Shown here one piece after another: positions 50,561-61,094 of a stretch of DNA of 63,058 nt (positions are counted from its first letter, which is position 1; every line of letters starts with the position of its first letter). The DNA comes from Chara braunii (Eukaryota; Streptophyta; Charophyceae; Charales; Characeae). Position numbers and translations under genes: made by a program. The DNA lies in contig BFEA01000345.1 of NCBI GenBank assembly GCA_003427395.1, positions 1,564,073 through 1,627,130 on the forward strand. Reading direction: 5' to 3'. A model generated the notes under the pieces. That model ran no database searches and was not told the origin of the DNA. It saw only the letters and a program-made list of their open reading frames with translations.

Positions 50561-51464
50561 ACAACTCTGTCAACGTGCGGGGAGTCGGCCAGTCTCTTAG
50601 CGCTGCTATCTTGCTGTCCTCAGGATTTATGCTATTTCTATCTAAAACGTGGCCCAAGTACAAAACTGTGTCTTGGCCCATTCACACTTGTTTACGTTGA
50701 TCTTGAAGTTAGCTTCTCTGAACTTCTCCAAGACCTGCCTCAGATGAGCCTCGTGCTCTTAGAGGGTCTTACTAAACACTAGAATATCATCCAAGTAAAC
50801 AATCACAAATCTATCTAACCAAGGCCTAAATAAATCGTTCATACAACCCTGGAACGTGGTTGGCGTGTTGGTTAGTCCAAAGGGCATCACAATAAGTGCC
50901 CTTGGTTAGTCCAAAGGGCATCACAATAAACTCATAGTGCCCATATGTAGTTCGGAACGTCATCTTGTATTGGTCATCAAGGTGGACTTCTATGTGATGA
51001 TCTATCTTGGAGAAGTATTTGCAGACCTGCACCCGATCCAACAAATCATCTATATGGGGCAACGGTTCTACATTCTTCACAGTGACAACGTTAAGACCCG
51101 TATAGTCAATGCACATTCTTAACTCTCCCTCCTCCTGGGGGACGAACAGGACAGGTGCTCCTAACAGAGACGAACTGTGCCTGATCCAACCCTTTTTGAG
51201 GAGCTCGTCTAACTGCTTGCGCAACTCCGCTAACTCCCTTGGGGACATTCTGTATATAGCTCCCTTCGGAGTCCTACTGCTAGACTTTATCTCAATGCGA
51301 TGCTGGATTGGTTGCGACACTACTCCAGTAGGTAGTTCAAACAAATTTCCATACTCTTCCAGCAACTTGGCAATACGAGGGTCGAACGACTCTTCTTGTT
51401 TAGGCTCAATGACTGGCCTAACATAAACTACAAAGACATGTTCTTCTAGCTGCTCCTCCTTCAC
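50561..51464 (-). pseudogene. reverse transcriptase of Gypsy-8
   Basis: The 212-codon frame gives IAKLLEEYGNLFELPTGVVS, HRIEIKSSSRTPKGAIYRMS, CIDYTGLNVVTVKNVEPLPH and [20 protein letters not shown]. The first catalytic motif is damaged: KYFSKID-HHIEVHLDD lacks the LKSGYHQI part. A ~33-bp tandem duplication near 50872-50930 repeats the MPFGLT segment and shifts the frame. YLDD survives further on (minus strand near 50787-50800). Confidence 0.88.
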
Positions 51465-52130
51465 TAATCATGCGAATGCAGGAGCGCTGAGGCAGCAATG
51501 TGCTAAGGAGTTGTTTACTCCTGACGCATAAAATAGGTGAGCAGTCTTAACTTCACTTGAGGGACTAGGGAGCCTACACATGCTCTCTCAAATGGAGTGT
51601 GGCCCCTGTTGCCTCCCCATTCCATTCCTAGGACCATATCGAATGGGAGGTTATCCTTTACGAGGAGAGTTCGGGAATGGAGAACTATTTGTACCTTCTT
51701 ATCCATCTCTAGACGGAAATATGCCGGACTCCCTCGATGTAATCCTCGATCGCATTGTGCGATTGTCTGCGAGGATACTAACTATGGGCTCTTCTAACTT
51801 TTGGACTTTTAAATTCAACTTCAGCTTTTGCAGCGCTTTACGGCTAATATAGCTACGAGTGGCCCACTGTCTAACACCTCTACGTCTATGAACACTAGCT
51901 GTCCCTTTCCATCTTTTCTCATCTTGGCCCAGGTTGGCATCCTCTCCTTTAACTCTTTTGCCAGACCTATGACGGAAGTTGATAGAGAGACTCTAACACA
52001 AGCAGTCCTTGGACAGCTACCTAGGCACTAGCCAACAACCTCTGCCAGAGACATATGTGGTTTGGGAGTTTCTCTGTGGTGCGCGCACTCTTCTCCACAT
52101 GGTCTAGGGGCAAGGGCAGTTGCAACCCCT
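51465..52130 (-). pseudogene. protease remnant of Gypsy-8
   Basis: KVQIVLHSRTLLVKDNLPFD and MVLGMEW mark the second protease half at 51600-51706. Upstream the minus strand reads GQLVFIDVEVLDSGPLVA, where a D-S-G may be the active site after a deletion, and KELKERMPTWAKMRKDG. Several stops separate the pieces. Confidence 0.65.
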
Positions 52131-53778
52131 ACCGACGGTTGACTTTTGCTGCCTCTGCAGCAGCTCGTCGGGCATCTCTATACTTGGGGCAGTACTTAAT
52201 GATGTGCCTCGGATCACCGCAAAAAAATGCACTGATCTGCGTTTGTTCGCCTCTGCCATATAGTATGTTGTATGCCCAGCGCTTCCCAGGGTCTGCCTTG
52301 CGGCAGACCAGGGTGTCATTCACCCCTCCTGGAAGGTGATCGATTGAAACGAGAGCGGTTTTGTGGGGGACCTTGACCCCTACCTCCCTCTTGGCGGTTT
52401 TCTCTGCCGCCAACCCCCTGATCGCCTTGCCCTCGACCACCCAAGGCCCGACCCCCTTGGCCCTGGCCTCCTCTTCCTTGCGGCCTCCCTCCAGCCGCGA
52501 CAGTTGCATAAGTCCTCCCCTGACTACTGCCACTGTCCTCCTCCTCTAGGCCCCACTCTATTTGACTGTAGGGGACCTCTTACATACCACTCTCATCTAA
52601 CGTAAGGATCAAATGATCATTGGCCTCGACTTGGCCAGAGATGGTACGACCCTTCCGCTTTTGCCCCTTGTCCGAATCCTTGTGCCAGAAGGTAGAAGCT
52701 GGCATGGACTGGTCTTTGAAAGTCACCACTTCCCTACTCGGGGTATCGTAGGTCATGGTAGACTCTTTGCTCTTTCCAAAGAAGTGTCCGCGCAAAGGCT
52801 CGGGCATGGCACGATAGAACAAATGGACCGATTGGGTCTCAGTGACCCCATGGCCAAGGACGACAACCAACTCGTCCATAACTCCATTGAGTGCCCTGAC
52901 ACTCTTCCACTGGCGAGAGTGGACAGTTTGCAGTTGGTCAGAGACTCTAATTCCTCTAGTGGCGTTGAGGGGGGTGATCATGGAGTAGGCTACCAGATCA
53001 TTTTCACACTCGCTGCTTCGTCCTTAAGGGCATGGAAGGCAATAAGAACTTGCTCCTCAGGCGAGATCTTCTGGAGGTGAACATAGGAGTTAATGTTCGC
53101 CTCCCAGTTGTCAAAGTTTTCCCCTTTCTTCCCACTGTAGGAGTCAGGGAACTTCACTTTGACAGGGTCTCTACGTGGACGTGCTTCCTCTTCCTTAGGA
53201 ATTGTCAGCTTGGTGTCCTCTATGGCGCCCATGCAGAATCTCTCTGTGTTTTCTACCCTTGCCTTCATCTCTGTGCCTACATGCATCATCATCTCGCGCG
53301 CGAATTCTCTAAAACCCAACCGTATAGACTGCACGACTGTGTCCTGGCCCCTCACGAACTGATACTGTTCTTGTTGAGCCTTCGCCAGGAGTTCTATGTT
53401 CCTAGCCATAACCTCCATCTTTCTCTACAAGTCTGCCTGGCCCTTCATTTGCTCCCTTTGTTCCTCCACCACCCTCAACTCTTTCTCCATCTTATCCGCC
53501 TCCTCCATCTATTGCCTCATCTCCTTGGTGAGGCGCAATTTCCACTCCAATCTCTTCTCTTCCTCCATTGTCTGGCGACGTAGGGGATTCTCTGGCGCCT
53601 CTAACTCCCTCATCACTGCCTCTTATTCTACCGTGGACACATAGAACATTGCTTCTTTTTCTTCCCCTAGCGACAGATTAGCGACCCACTCTGAAACCTT
53701 TTTCTCCATCCACGGGTCTTCCTTCTTCGTGCCACTCGACTCCCGCTTTTCCCTTCTAATGTTTCTTACCAGGGGCAC

Positions 53779-53831
<53 letters not shown>

Positions 53832-53870
53832 TCTCCTTTCCTTTGGGGCGGGGGGGATTTTCCAAATACC
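52129..53870 (-). pseudogene. gag of Gypsy-8
   Basis: The N-terminal part is a charged helical stretch: KMEKELRVVEEQREQMKGQA, then ARNIELLAKAQQEQYQFVRG. It has TAG stops before RKMEVMAR and MEEADKM. The middle holds VKVKFPDSYSGKKGENFDNW and EANINSYVHLQKISPEEQVL, a gag domain shared with Gypsy-7 (REENFFQWEAHMGTYLYAQL). FYRAMPEPLRGHFFGKS follows. Near 52150-52200 FFCGDPRHIIKYCPKYRDAR is a knuckle whose first Cys is Phe. Start and 5' LTR are not found. Confidence 0.8.
53781..53830. repeat. compound microsatellite: T(n), (GT)n, (GA)n
   Basis: About twenty T are followed by eight GT and nine GA units. Confidence 0.95.
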
Positions 53871-54110
53871 CCCATAAGCTCAGATATATGTCAAGATGTC
53901 CCTAAAAGATATGGGCACAGTGGAATGGCATTTTGGGCTGACATATTTGTGTTATGCCCCTGTCAGGCGGGTGTGCAAATTCCGCTTGGCCTTCTGTAAT
54001 TGCGCCTATGAACACTTGGCAACTGCCGGGGCATTTTGCAAAGTTGGGTAGCGTTCGGTAGGAGTACATTGCAAAGATGGGGTCCAACTGATGGCTGGGG
54101 TGTTTCGCAA
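53871..54110. other. spacer between Gypsy-8 and Gypsy-7
   Basis: About 240 bp. The phrases GGGCATTTTGCAAA, GTACATTGCAAAGATGGGG and GGTGTTTCGCAAAATG show a small degenerate repeat. No coding sequence. Confidence 0.45.
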
Positions 54111-55689
54111 AATGTTTTTGTCATCGTCCTTCGCCGCAGTGTAGCTATGACAGGTCCACGTGTTCCAGTAATGGTAGTAATTTGCTTCCATCAAGAAGCC
54201 GACCTGGTCTACGGTGATTTTGCTTAACTTATCGTACGCCATCCCGTACAGTGTAGCCCTGAGAGGTTCAGGCATCGCTCTAGCGAAATTGTTGAGAATT
54301 TGGGAAGGTGTCAGTCCATGCTCAGGGTACTAAAGCAGTTCGTCCATGGTGGCTTTAAGAGCAACTACACTCTTCCATTTCCTATCTGATATTCAAAATC
54401 AAATACTCTATACGGCGGGCCAGGTTCTTGTCTTCGAACCTTTCCTTCAGGGCCTTGAAAAAATCTTCTATGCGCGTGCGTTTGGAGTACTCTATCATCG
54501 ACGTGCATCCTGCTTCTTTCATTAGCGAGATGGCGAAATTTGCGGCATCTCCACCAAGACACGAACTACCCATGAGGACACGGTCCCAGTATGAAATCAG
54601 TTGTGCATACAGATAGGTGCCCATATGTGCTTCCCATTGGAAGAAATTCTCCTCCCTTTTCCTTGTGTATGTCCAGGTAAGCTTCACCATCATCTTCTCC
54701 CTTCTCTCACCCCCTTCATCCTGACTAGGATCTATCTTTTTGTTTCCCTCCTTTTTTTCAGATCTCCATTGCCATCTCCTCGACCATCTCCATCTCCACT
54801 ACCACTGCCTGCTCTCACGGTGGCCACAGTGTCTATCAATTTTGAGGTAAATGTACCCTCTAATTGTTGGGCATACCCCTCGACACGTTCATCTATTCTC
54901 TGGGCGGCGGCACTCATATAGTTATTCTGGGTGCTCTTAAACTTGCGATTGTGTTGCTCTAGTCAGGCTATCGACTTGTTGATGACGGTAAGTTCTTTGT
55001 TAATATGCAGCAGGGCGTTAACTACAAGGACGTGATCGCTTGTCGAATCCCCCTTCCGTTCTTTCTGTTTTCTTAGCTGATGATCTCTTCTCCTTCTGCT
55101 TTCAGCCTTCTCTTTTCTTCGAGCTCCGCCCTCTTTTGCGTCAGGAGCTTTTGTTGTAACTCATTTTCCCTCTCCTGCGTGATCAACTCTCTTTCTGTAT
55201 CATCGTCTGCCGCCTCCAATTTTGCCACGAGTTGCGCTCGCTCGGCCTCCGATTCCTCCACCCACGTGTCCTTCCTGAACCCAAACTTCATCCATGTTTA
55301 GGTATCAAGGGGGTAGAAGTGTAGTTGGCTAGATTCCCCCCCTCAATGCTTACTCCTCCTGTTCTCCGTCTGGGATCCTCCAACCTTCCTTCCTCGTGTG
55401 CTTCTTCCTCTTCTTCTTCTTCTTCTTGTGCCACTACCACCTCTTGCTTTTGCTTCTCAGAGTCTTTAGTTTCTTCTAACTCTTTCCTCTCCTTCTCCAG
55501 TCTCTCTTTCTCTTCTTCTTTCTTTTTCCTTTTCTCATCTTTCTTCTCCTCCTCGTCCTTCCTCTTCTCAATCAATTTCCTGTCAATTTCGGCCTGCTCC
55601 GCAGCGGAGTAGGGTTGCGTTGACCGACCGGACCGACTTGTCACCATGGTGAGAGATGGCACAGTGGAATGGACTCCCCTCCTCACCAC
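54110..55689 (-). pseudogene. gag of Gypsy-7 (family E), truncated
   Basis: From ATG near 55644 the minus strand reads MVTSRSGRSTQPYSAAEQAE, then a long Lys/Glu-rich coiled-coil-like stretch. GMKFGFRKDTWVEESEAERA and ELQQKLLTQKRAELEEKRRL follow in a second frame. MSAAAQRIDERVEGYAQQLE, KVMVKLTWTYTRKREENFFQ and EYSKRTRIEDFFKALKERFE appear in others. FARAMPEPLRATLYGMAYDK is the last gag text; it stops after TAAKDDDKN at about 54110. No protease or pol follows. At least four frame changes or stops are present. Confidence 0.8.
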
Positions 55690-56605
55690 GTAGACCTATT
55701 CCTCAAGGCTTAGTCAGTCCTCAATACTTAATATAACCATATCTATATCAGGGTCTGACAATCTACTCCCCTCCCCACGTCTGTCACTACAGCTCTCCTC
55801 CAATCCCGCAGGCAACCGACAGTTTAAGGTCCGCCAGCACAGACCTCAAAAATTATTTAACGACGCAAACAGGACGCCGTGCCCACCATGGGAAGATCAC
55901 TTTCAAGACTTAGAATGGACGCACGATCTGCAGCTCGGAGTTCAAGTATAGTGTACCACCCAGAGCAACCTGCCGGTCTGTACCGATCCTTGGGGTGTTT
56001 TCCCAGGTCGTCTAGTGTCAAATACACCTCACCCCTACTAAGTCCCGTGCAGATATCAGCCCCTCAGTCTCTATTGATCTCTACAACTCCTCACTGCGTC
56101 CCATAGAGTTTGCGGTCGCACGCTGGTCAGTACCGGTGATTGGGCATAGCCGGGTTGTTTTACGAGCGCCTGCCGCTCCGTGCCGGTGCTCCCTTCTAGG
56201 TTCAGGGATACATCCAGCTGCCGAGTTGCTACCCTAGACCTAGACCATGCATTCACAATTGACAGACTCGACAACATCAAAGGGACCAATTATCAGATGA
56301 CGTCAACAGACAACCTAATTGCAGCAGAGGTCTCCAGGAAAGCATGTGGGAAGGTACTATCCACAACAAAATTCAAATTGCATAAATGACAAGGCCAGGG
56401 CAAAGAAGCACTTCACTCCTTGAACGCTCGATCGATGGCGCTCCTGCATGGCAGGTGTGTGCTCCTCTCGCTCCTCACTATGCCCCTTCTACTTTGGTTT
56501 AACTCATCAAACCCTGCTCTCCCCTTTTTTTTTTTTTTTTTTTTTAACACCCGCCGGCTTTCTTCTTGCCAGCGCCTCAACCCTGAACAGATGCAGTGGG
56601 AGTCT
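55690..56605 (-). other. leader of Gypsy-7
   Basis: About 900 bp between gag and the primer-binding site on the minus strand. It has no coding similarity. A T run of about 22 (A on the minus strand) lies at 56525-56546. Confidence 0.5.
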
Positions 56606-56617
56606 GCTCTGATACCA
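56606..56617 (-). other. primer-binding site of Gypsy-7
   Basis: On the minus strand TGGTATCAGAGC is a perfect match to the plant initiator Met tRNA-type site and continues AGACTCC. It lies one base after the CA end of the LTR at 56619-56620, which fixes the orientation of gag downstream. Confidence 0.9.
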
Positions 56618-56618
56618 C

Positions 56619-57180
56619 TGAAATGGGCCAAGCATTCGTCAAGTTCAACTTCACATACTTCAACGATCATTGAGATGAGAATTCACACGTGAGAAGCCAA
56701 CTTGAGATACAGTCAACACTTGAAGATGCCGTCTCGGATATTATTATCGATATACACGAATGTTTGTCTCCAGTGGCTCTGCCGCACACACACACACATG
56801 CAACGGGTCTCAACCAGATACGACTATGGCTTCTCTCTCTGTCCCTCCCTCTGTCTTGTCTCTCCCCTCTCTCTTACTTGGTCTGCTCTGCCTCACTCTC
56901 TCTCTCTCTCTCCCTCTCTAATCTGGATCGTCACCCTGGATACGCCCACTCAGGTAAGTCGTACACCTTGGCGGCTATGGCCGCCGTCCTCCTGCTCTGC
57001 ACCTAGCCTAGCTATGGAGTCTTACGGCACCCTCTCCTTCCTCAGTGCTCAGTGCCCAAGTTGCCTCAACGCACAAGCAGTAGCAGCGCTCCGCATCTCG
57101 CAACCGAACAAGTGATGAAACGCTGCACCGTGGCAGCTATATATAGGACTTGGCTTTGACGGCCTTGGCCTGCTTAGGAC
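56619..57180 (-). mobile_element. 5' LTR of Gypsy-7
   Basis: Placed by the primer-binding site. On the minus strand it ends GGCCCATTTCA. It includes a (CA)n run near 56788, a CTCTCT-rich tract at 56830-56925 and a TATA box. The start is not visible, because a GGACCGG word island begins near 57185. No second copy exists in the window, so the length is an estimate. Confidence 0.65.
57137..57146 (-). promoter_or_regulatory. TATA box in the Gypsy-7 LTR
   Basis: CTATATATAG (palindromic) stands alone in GC-rich surroundings inside the LTR. On the minus strand it would place a start site about 30 bases on, near 57105, giving an R-U5 of some 490 bp before the primer site. Orientation is taken from the element. 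Confidence 0.55.
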
Positions 57181-57184
57181 CAGT

Positions 57185-57480
57185 ACCGGTCAGCCGCGGC
57201 CTGTCTGGTGCAAACATTTTGTCGGTCCGGTAACCTCCGGACTTTTCCTGGGACATGCTGCAAAACTGGACTTGGGACTGTCGGACCGGACTGGACACCT
57301 CCTGAATTTTCTTGTTGGGTACCGGACAGGACGCTTCTGGACATTTCTTGTCGTGTACTGGACTTCTACCTACCTACGACGTTTCGGACCCCCTAGACCC
57401 TATGACCTAGCCTACCGGACTGCCATAGGACTGGGCTTGTCGGGACCCTTAGACCGGGACTGGGTGTCTATCGCGTGAAT
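57185..57480. repeat. GGACCGG/ACTGGAC word island
   Basis: Words GGTCCGG, CTCCGGAC, ACCGGACT, TACCGGAC and GGGACTG recur irregularly over 300 bp. The edges TAGGACCAGTACCGGTCAG (57175) and, inward from 57471, TAGACACCCAGTCCCGGTCT are loosely inverted. No 8-bp duplication is seen, so an old DNA element is possible but unproven. Confidence 0.5.
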
Positions 57481-57662
57481 CCTTTCACGTGTGACAAATT
57501 TGGTATCATTTGGGCATTGGAATTTCCTTTGATGAGATTTCTGAAATTTCTCAAGATTTCTGAAATTGGAATGACGAGAGCAAAGTGGAGAGAGTTCGAT
57601 TAGGCGCAGCGCGGGTTTTCACTGTGAAGAGACTGCGGTGTTCAGTGTGTCCTTGAATTGGT

Positions 57663-57949
57663 GTGATCTTGGCTTTGTCGCTTTCAACTCGCATAGTCAT
57701 GATAGATCTTCTTTAGGTTTTTGGATCTTGAAATTTTGGAGTTCTCATTGGATGGTTTCTCACATTTACTTTTATGTTGAAATAAATAAGGAATTTCAAT
57801 GTGATGTGATCTTGGCTTTGTCGCTTTCAACTCGCATAGTCATGATAGATCTTCTTTAGGTTTTTGCATCTTGAGATTTTGGAGTTCTCATTGGATGGTT
57901 TCTCACATTTACTTTTATGTTGAAATAAATAAGGAATTTCAATGTGAAC
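57663..57949. repeat. 143-bp perfect-like tandem duplication
   Basis: GTGATCTTGGCTTTGTCGCT starts copies at 57663 and 57806; both end GGAATTTCAATGTGA. Only a few bases differ (TTTTTGGATCTTGAAA versus TTTTTGCATCTTGAGA). The content is AT-rich, with no coding signal. Confidence 0.95.
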
Positions 57950-58029
57950 CTCAGTCAAAAGTTGTTTGCCATGCAATTTTACAAGACATTTTCTTTTCTT
58001 CACTTTTTTATTTTTGCACTTTGTTAAAT

Positions 58030-58130
58030 AGTTTGTGTTGGGACTACCGGGACCCTGCCCGGACCCCGCTGGCTGGGCACACTCGTGTGGGTATATTGGC
58101 GACCCCCTTCCCCAGCCTGGCCACCTGACT
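58030..58130. repeat. short CCGGGACC word island
   Basis: TACCGGGACCC, GCCCGGACCCC and GGCTGGGCAC occur within 50 bp, the same style as the other islands. Confidence 0.4.
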
Positions 58131-58314
58131 GGTAACACTGCAGTATTTGGAATTTAGTCCATACAGCTCCAAACGTTCGGATCTTGGACCCTGACACGCG
58201 GCTCCACGTCCAGTGTTCTGGATGGTAGCCATGATGTTGCTTGTGATAGGCAGTGAGTTTTGTTGACGACTTCTGTGACTCGTGCAAATGATTTTCGGTT
58301 GTTTACTATGTGCA

Positions 58315-58391
58315 GGATCTTGGGACTGAGGTTTTGGATGTCCCTCGAATTGCTGTTCAAGGGTTGGTTCCCCTGGGGTTATGTATAACAG
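58315..58391 (+). CDS. candidate short exon
   Basis: A 77-bp stretch lies between a TATGTGCAG acceptor and an ACAG/GTCAGT donor. It is open in one frame as DLGTEVLDVPRIAVQGLVPL-GLCIT, with a balanced, protein-like composition. I cannot name it. A following acceptor could be TTTGTCAG at 58619, but reading on in phase meets a stop within four codons. Skipping to a later CAG gives about 20 more codons. It could be part of the same host gene as the exon candidate at 110-577 or simply chance. Confidence 0.25.
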
Positions 58392-58899
58392 GTCAGTATG
58401 TCAGCCGATCAAATAGATTATGATTCACTCGAAAAGGTATAATGCTGGAATGGCTGGAATGCACATTTCTGATTGCATCACCCTCCTGCAGCTTATCTAG
58501 TGAATAAGTAAACTGGGAGACGGTTGTATTCAGCAATAGCGCAGCTTTCTCTTTTTTCAGTGTTTTATACCCCCCTCTTTTCTGTTTCTTCTTGTTTCTC
58601 TCCCTTTCCCTTTGTCAGCTGCTCCTTGACTTATCCTATCTGGCAGGGAATGGCAATCCAGTATCCTCTGCGATGCCACGGAGGTGTGGAACATTGCTGT
58701 CTTCTGACTCTGGGTGACGGACAAGTAGGGTTTGAATAGCCACATTCCCAGGCGCCCTCTGTAGATTGCAGGATGCTTTGGTGGCACCTGCCACGATATG
58801 AATCTGCAGCCACTGAGTGCTACTGTCAGATGACAGATCATGGCAGTGCGAGGAATGAGCCCTCACAGGGCCCTTATCAGACATGCAACTGTTCTGGGC
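58392..58899. other. no certain feature
   Basis: About 500 bp with a pyrimidine-rich stretch at 58545-58620. No repeat or element end seen. Confidence 0.4.
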
Positions 58900-59870
58900 T
58901 GCAGCCCCCAGCAACCTCGTGCCTGCCCTAAGTGAAGGCGGGCCTGAACATCCACGTGAGGCCTACTTTCGACATTTTTTATATGTGGGGTATCAGACAG
59001 TTGTAGCATGCCGGTTGGTTACAGAGCAACATGAGCCTCCAGACTCCTTCCAGAAGAGAGGGCTGTGCTGTACAGTTGAGCCCAGGCCTCAGGTGGTTGC
59101 GCCCTGGGTACATGCTGTGTGAGGCCGACACATCACGGACTGGCCGCGGGCCAATGAGAAAGCAGCATTGTCTTCACACATGCACCATGAGCCAATGAGA
59201 ATGCTGCGAACAGCTGGAGGCTGGGTGACTGCCTGAACGTGCCTAACTGCACGAGGCCCACGTCAGCATCTGAAACTGGGCCTGGGCGCAGACACTCGGG
59301 CCCAGACTGAAGCTACTGGGCCCCCACACGCCTGGCCAGGCTAGCCAGCAGCAGGCACACTTTCCATAAAGGAAAGTGTGTGGCCCCTGGGGACAGCATT
59401 CTGGCCTGCCAAGGCAATGCGGCCACGCTGCTGCGTTGTGGGATGAGCGCTGGTTAGCGCTGGCAGGCTGGGGAGCATACTGGCGCTTAGAGGTGAGAGG
59501 GCACTCCGGTGGCACTGGGCGCACGGCGGCCATAGCCGGTCAGCACGTGCGGATGCAGGTGATGGCGATGGTGGTCTTCGGGTAGGAGGCGCATGGAGAG
59601 GGGATCAAGGTGTGATGAGGGAAAAAGTGAGAACGTACCTGGTGTATGCTGGCAGTCTGCATTGGTGATGACGTCACGTACATCGGTCTTCAACTTCGAT
59701 GTGATCCAATCGCGTGAAAGTAGATATAGGATAGATAGGCTGAGTAGTGTAGGCTGGGCACTGGGCGCCGGTAGGAGCGACATTGGATACAGTGTTGGTG
59801 TGACCAGAGAGCATCGGCATTAGCACTTGAGTTCATTGTTTTGCTTTGTTTTGCTCTTATTTGGATGGAA
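58900..59870 (+). mobile_element. diverged family A LTR remnant
   Basis: The order of landmarks follows 1090-2081: CTGCCCTAAGTGAAGGCGGG, GCCGGTTGGTTACAGAG, GGCCATAGCC, GTGGTCTTCGGGT, GTGTATGCTGGCAGTCTGCA and GTAGGCTGGGCACTGGGCGC. No primer site or coding region adjoins it, so it is a solo or truncated LTR. Its right part runs into the LINE. The middle contains extra sequence (GGCCAATGAGAA and GAGCCAATGAGAA, 59150-59200) with CCAAT-like words. Confidence 0.65.
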
Positions 59871-59919
59871 TTTGTGCATAAGGATCAGAGGCAAGGTATC
59901 TAAGCACAACACAAAAGGG

Positions 59920-60372
59920 GCCATGGATTCCGTTTTTTTTGCCATGGCCAAGGCCAGAACAAGAAGGCAATCAATCGAGGCCTTCCTGGACCCCGTTGAC
60001 TCGGATCAACCCCTAGCCACCTCCGCCCCGCAATGTATGAGGATGGCCAGGGGCTTTTACACGGATCTTTTCACATCCCACACTACGGGCACACCAATAG
60101 AACAAAAGGACCCAGAAATCGACACTTTCCTCACCCCACTCACCAAGACTCTGACCCCCCAACCGAGAGAGGCGCTGGAACGACCAATAACCAAAAATGA
60201 GATATGGACCGCCTTGCTCCAGATGGATGAAGAAAAGACCCCCGGTGTGGATGGCGACCTCATGAGCTTTTATGGGAAGGTGTGGGAAGAGGGAGTGATG
60301 GGGGAAATGGTGGGGCAAGGGGTGTTCACATTGCTATATAAAAAAGGGGACGAAACAACTATACGAAACTAA
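59920..60372 (+). pseudogene. LINE ORF2, linker and RT start
   Basis: QCMRMARGFYTDLFTSHTTG and RPITKNEIWTALLQMDEEKT-PGVDG are the standard LINE lead-in (the T-P-G-x-D-G motif). VFTLLYKKGDETTIRN ends at TAA 60370-60372, immediately before KPITFLTVVYKMLSKALANR, the next RT block in the same frame. The stop is therefore a point lesion. Confidence 0.88.
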
Positions 60373-61091
60373 AAACCTATTACGTTCTTAACCGTTGTTT
60401 ATAAAATGCTATCCAAAGCACTTGCCAACCGGATGGCCTCGGCCTTGGAGCAGATGATACATCCTTCGCAACCGGCTTTCTCAAGGATCGTTGCATTCAC
60501 GATAATATTCTATTAGTGAATGAACGGCTGCACCTGTCCCGCCAATCCAAGTGCAATGCCGCCTTCATCTTTATAGATTTCGAAAAGGCATACGACCGTC
60601 TGGACTGGTATTTTCTGGACAAATGTCTAGCTAAAATGAACTTTGGGGAGGACTTCAGACGATGGGTGTGCATCCTTCATACCAACGCCACCACCAAAGC
60701 TCAAATCAATGGGCATTTGGCCCCATAATTTCCCTTGCAATGTTCGGTCAAGCAAGGTGATCCCTTGGCCCCTTACCTCTTTGTGGTGGTCATGGAGGCA
60801 TTAGCAGCACCCTTGAGAGCCAACAGGGACATCTATAGGATCCAGGTGACCTCCATTCCGGAGGATGCAATGCAAGTATGCTCCTTGTTTGCTGATGACC
60901 TGTCCTTGATGATCGAGGCTTCCCATCGGAATATGGAAGAAATCGAGAGTCTTATGAATCGCTTTTGCACTCTTTCAGACATGTTGGTCAACTGGGGCAG
61001 TAAGACCGTGGGGTGGTGGATGCACCATAGTGGCGGCAGACCCCCGGAGTGGCCTAGAGTCACCTGGCGCCCGTTGGAGGCCCCTATCTAG
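60373..61091 (+). pseudogene. LINE ORF2, reverse transcriptase core
   Basis: KALANRMASALEQMIHPSQP is RT block 3. KCNAAFIFIDFEKAYDRLDW holds the first catalytic Asp. QCSVKQGDPLAPYLFVVVME is block 5, and VCSLFADDLSLMIEA contains FADD at 60888-60899. Stops at 60507, 60726-60728 and 61089-61091, plus one shift near 60450, break it. FCTLSDMLVNWGSKT is the thumb entry. Confidence 0.92.
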
Positions 61092-61094
61092 GTT

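Larger units (their letters stand above)
50165..53870 (-). mobile_element. Gypsy-8 (family F), decayed, no LTR or integrase
   Basis: Minus-strand gag, protease remnant, RT and partial RNase H, cut off at 50165. The pol resembles family A at a distance (YRMSPRELAELRKQLDELLK). The upstream end lies at a poly-T, (GT)n and (GA)n compound microsatellite at 53781-53830. Confidence 0.85.

Noticed and set aside
57175-57471. Third hAT-like element from loosely inverted TAGGACCAGT and TAGACACCCAGT ends
   Set aside because: No 8-bp duplication and the match needs a gap; kept only as an island.
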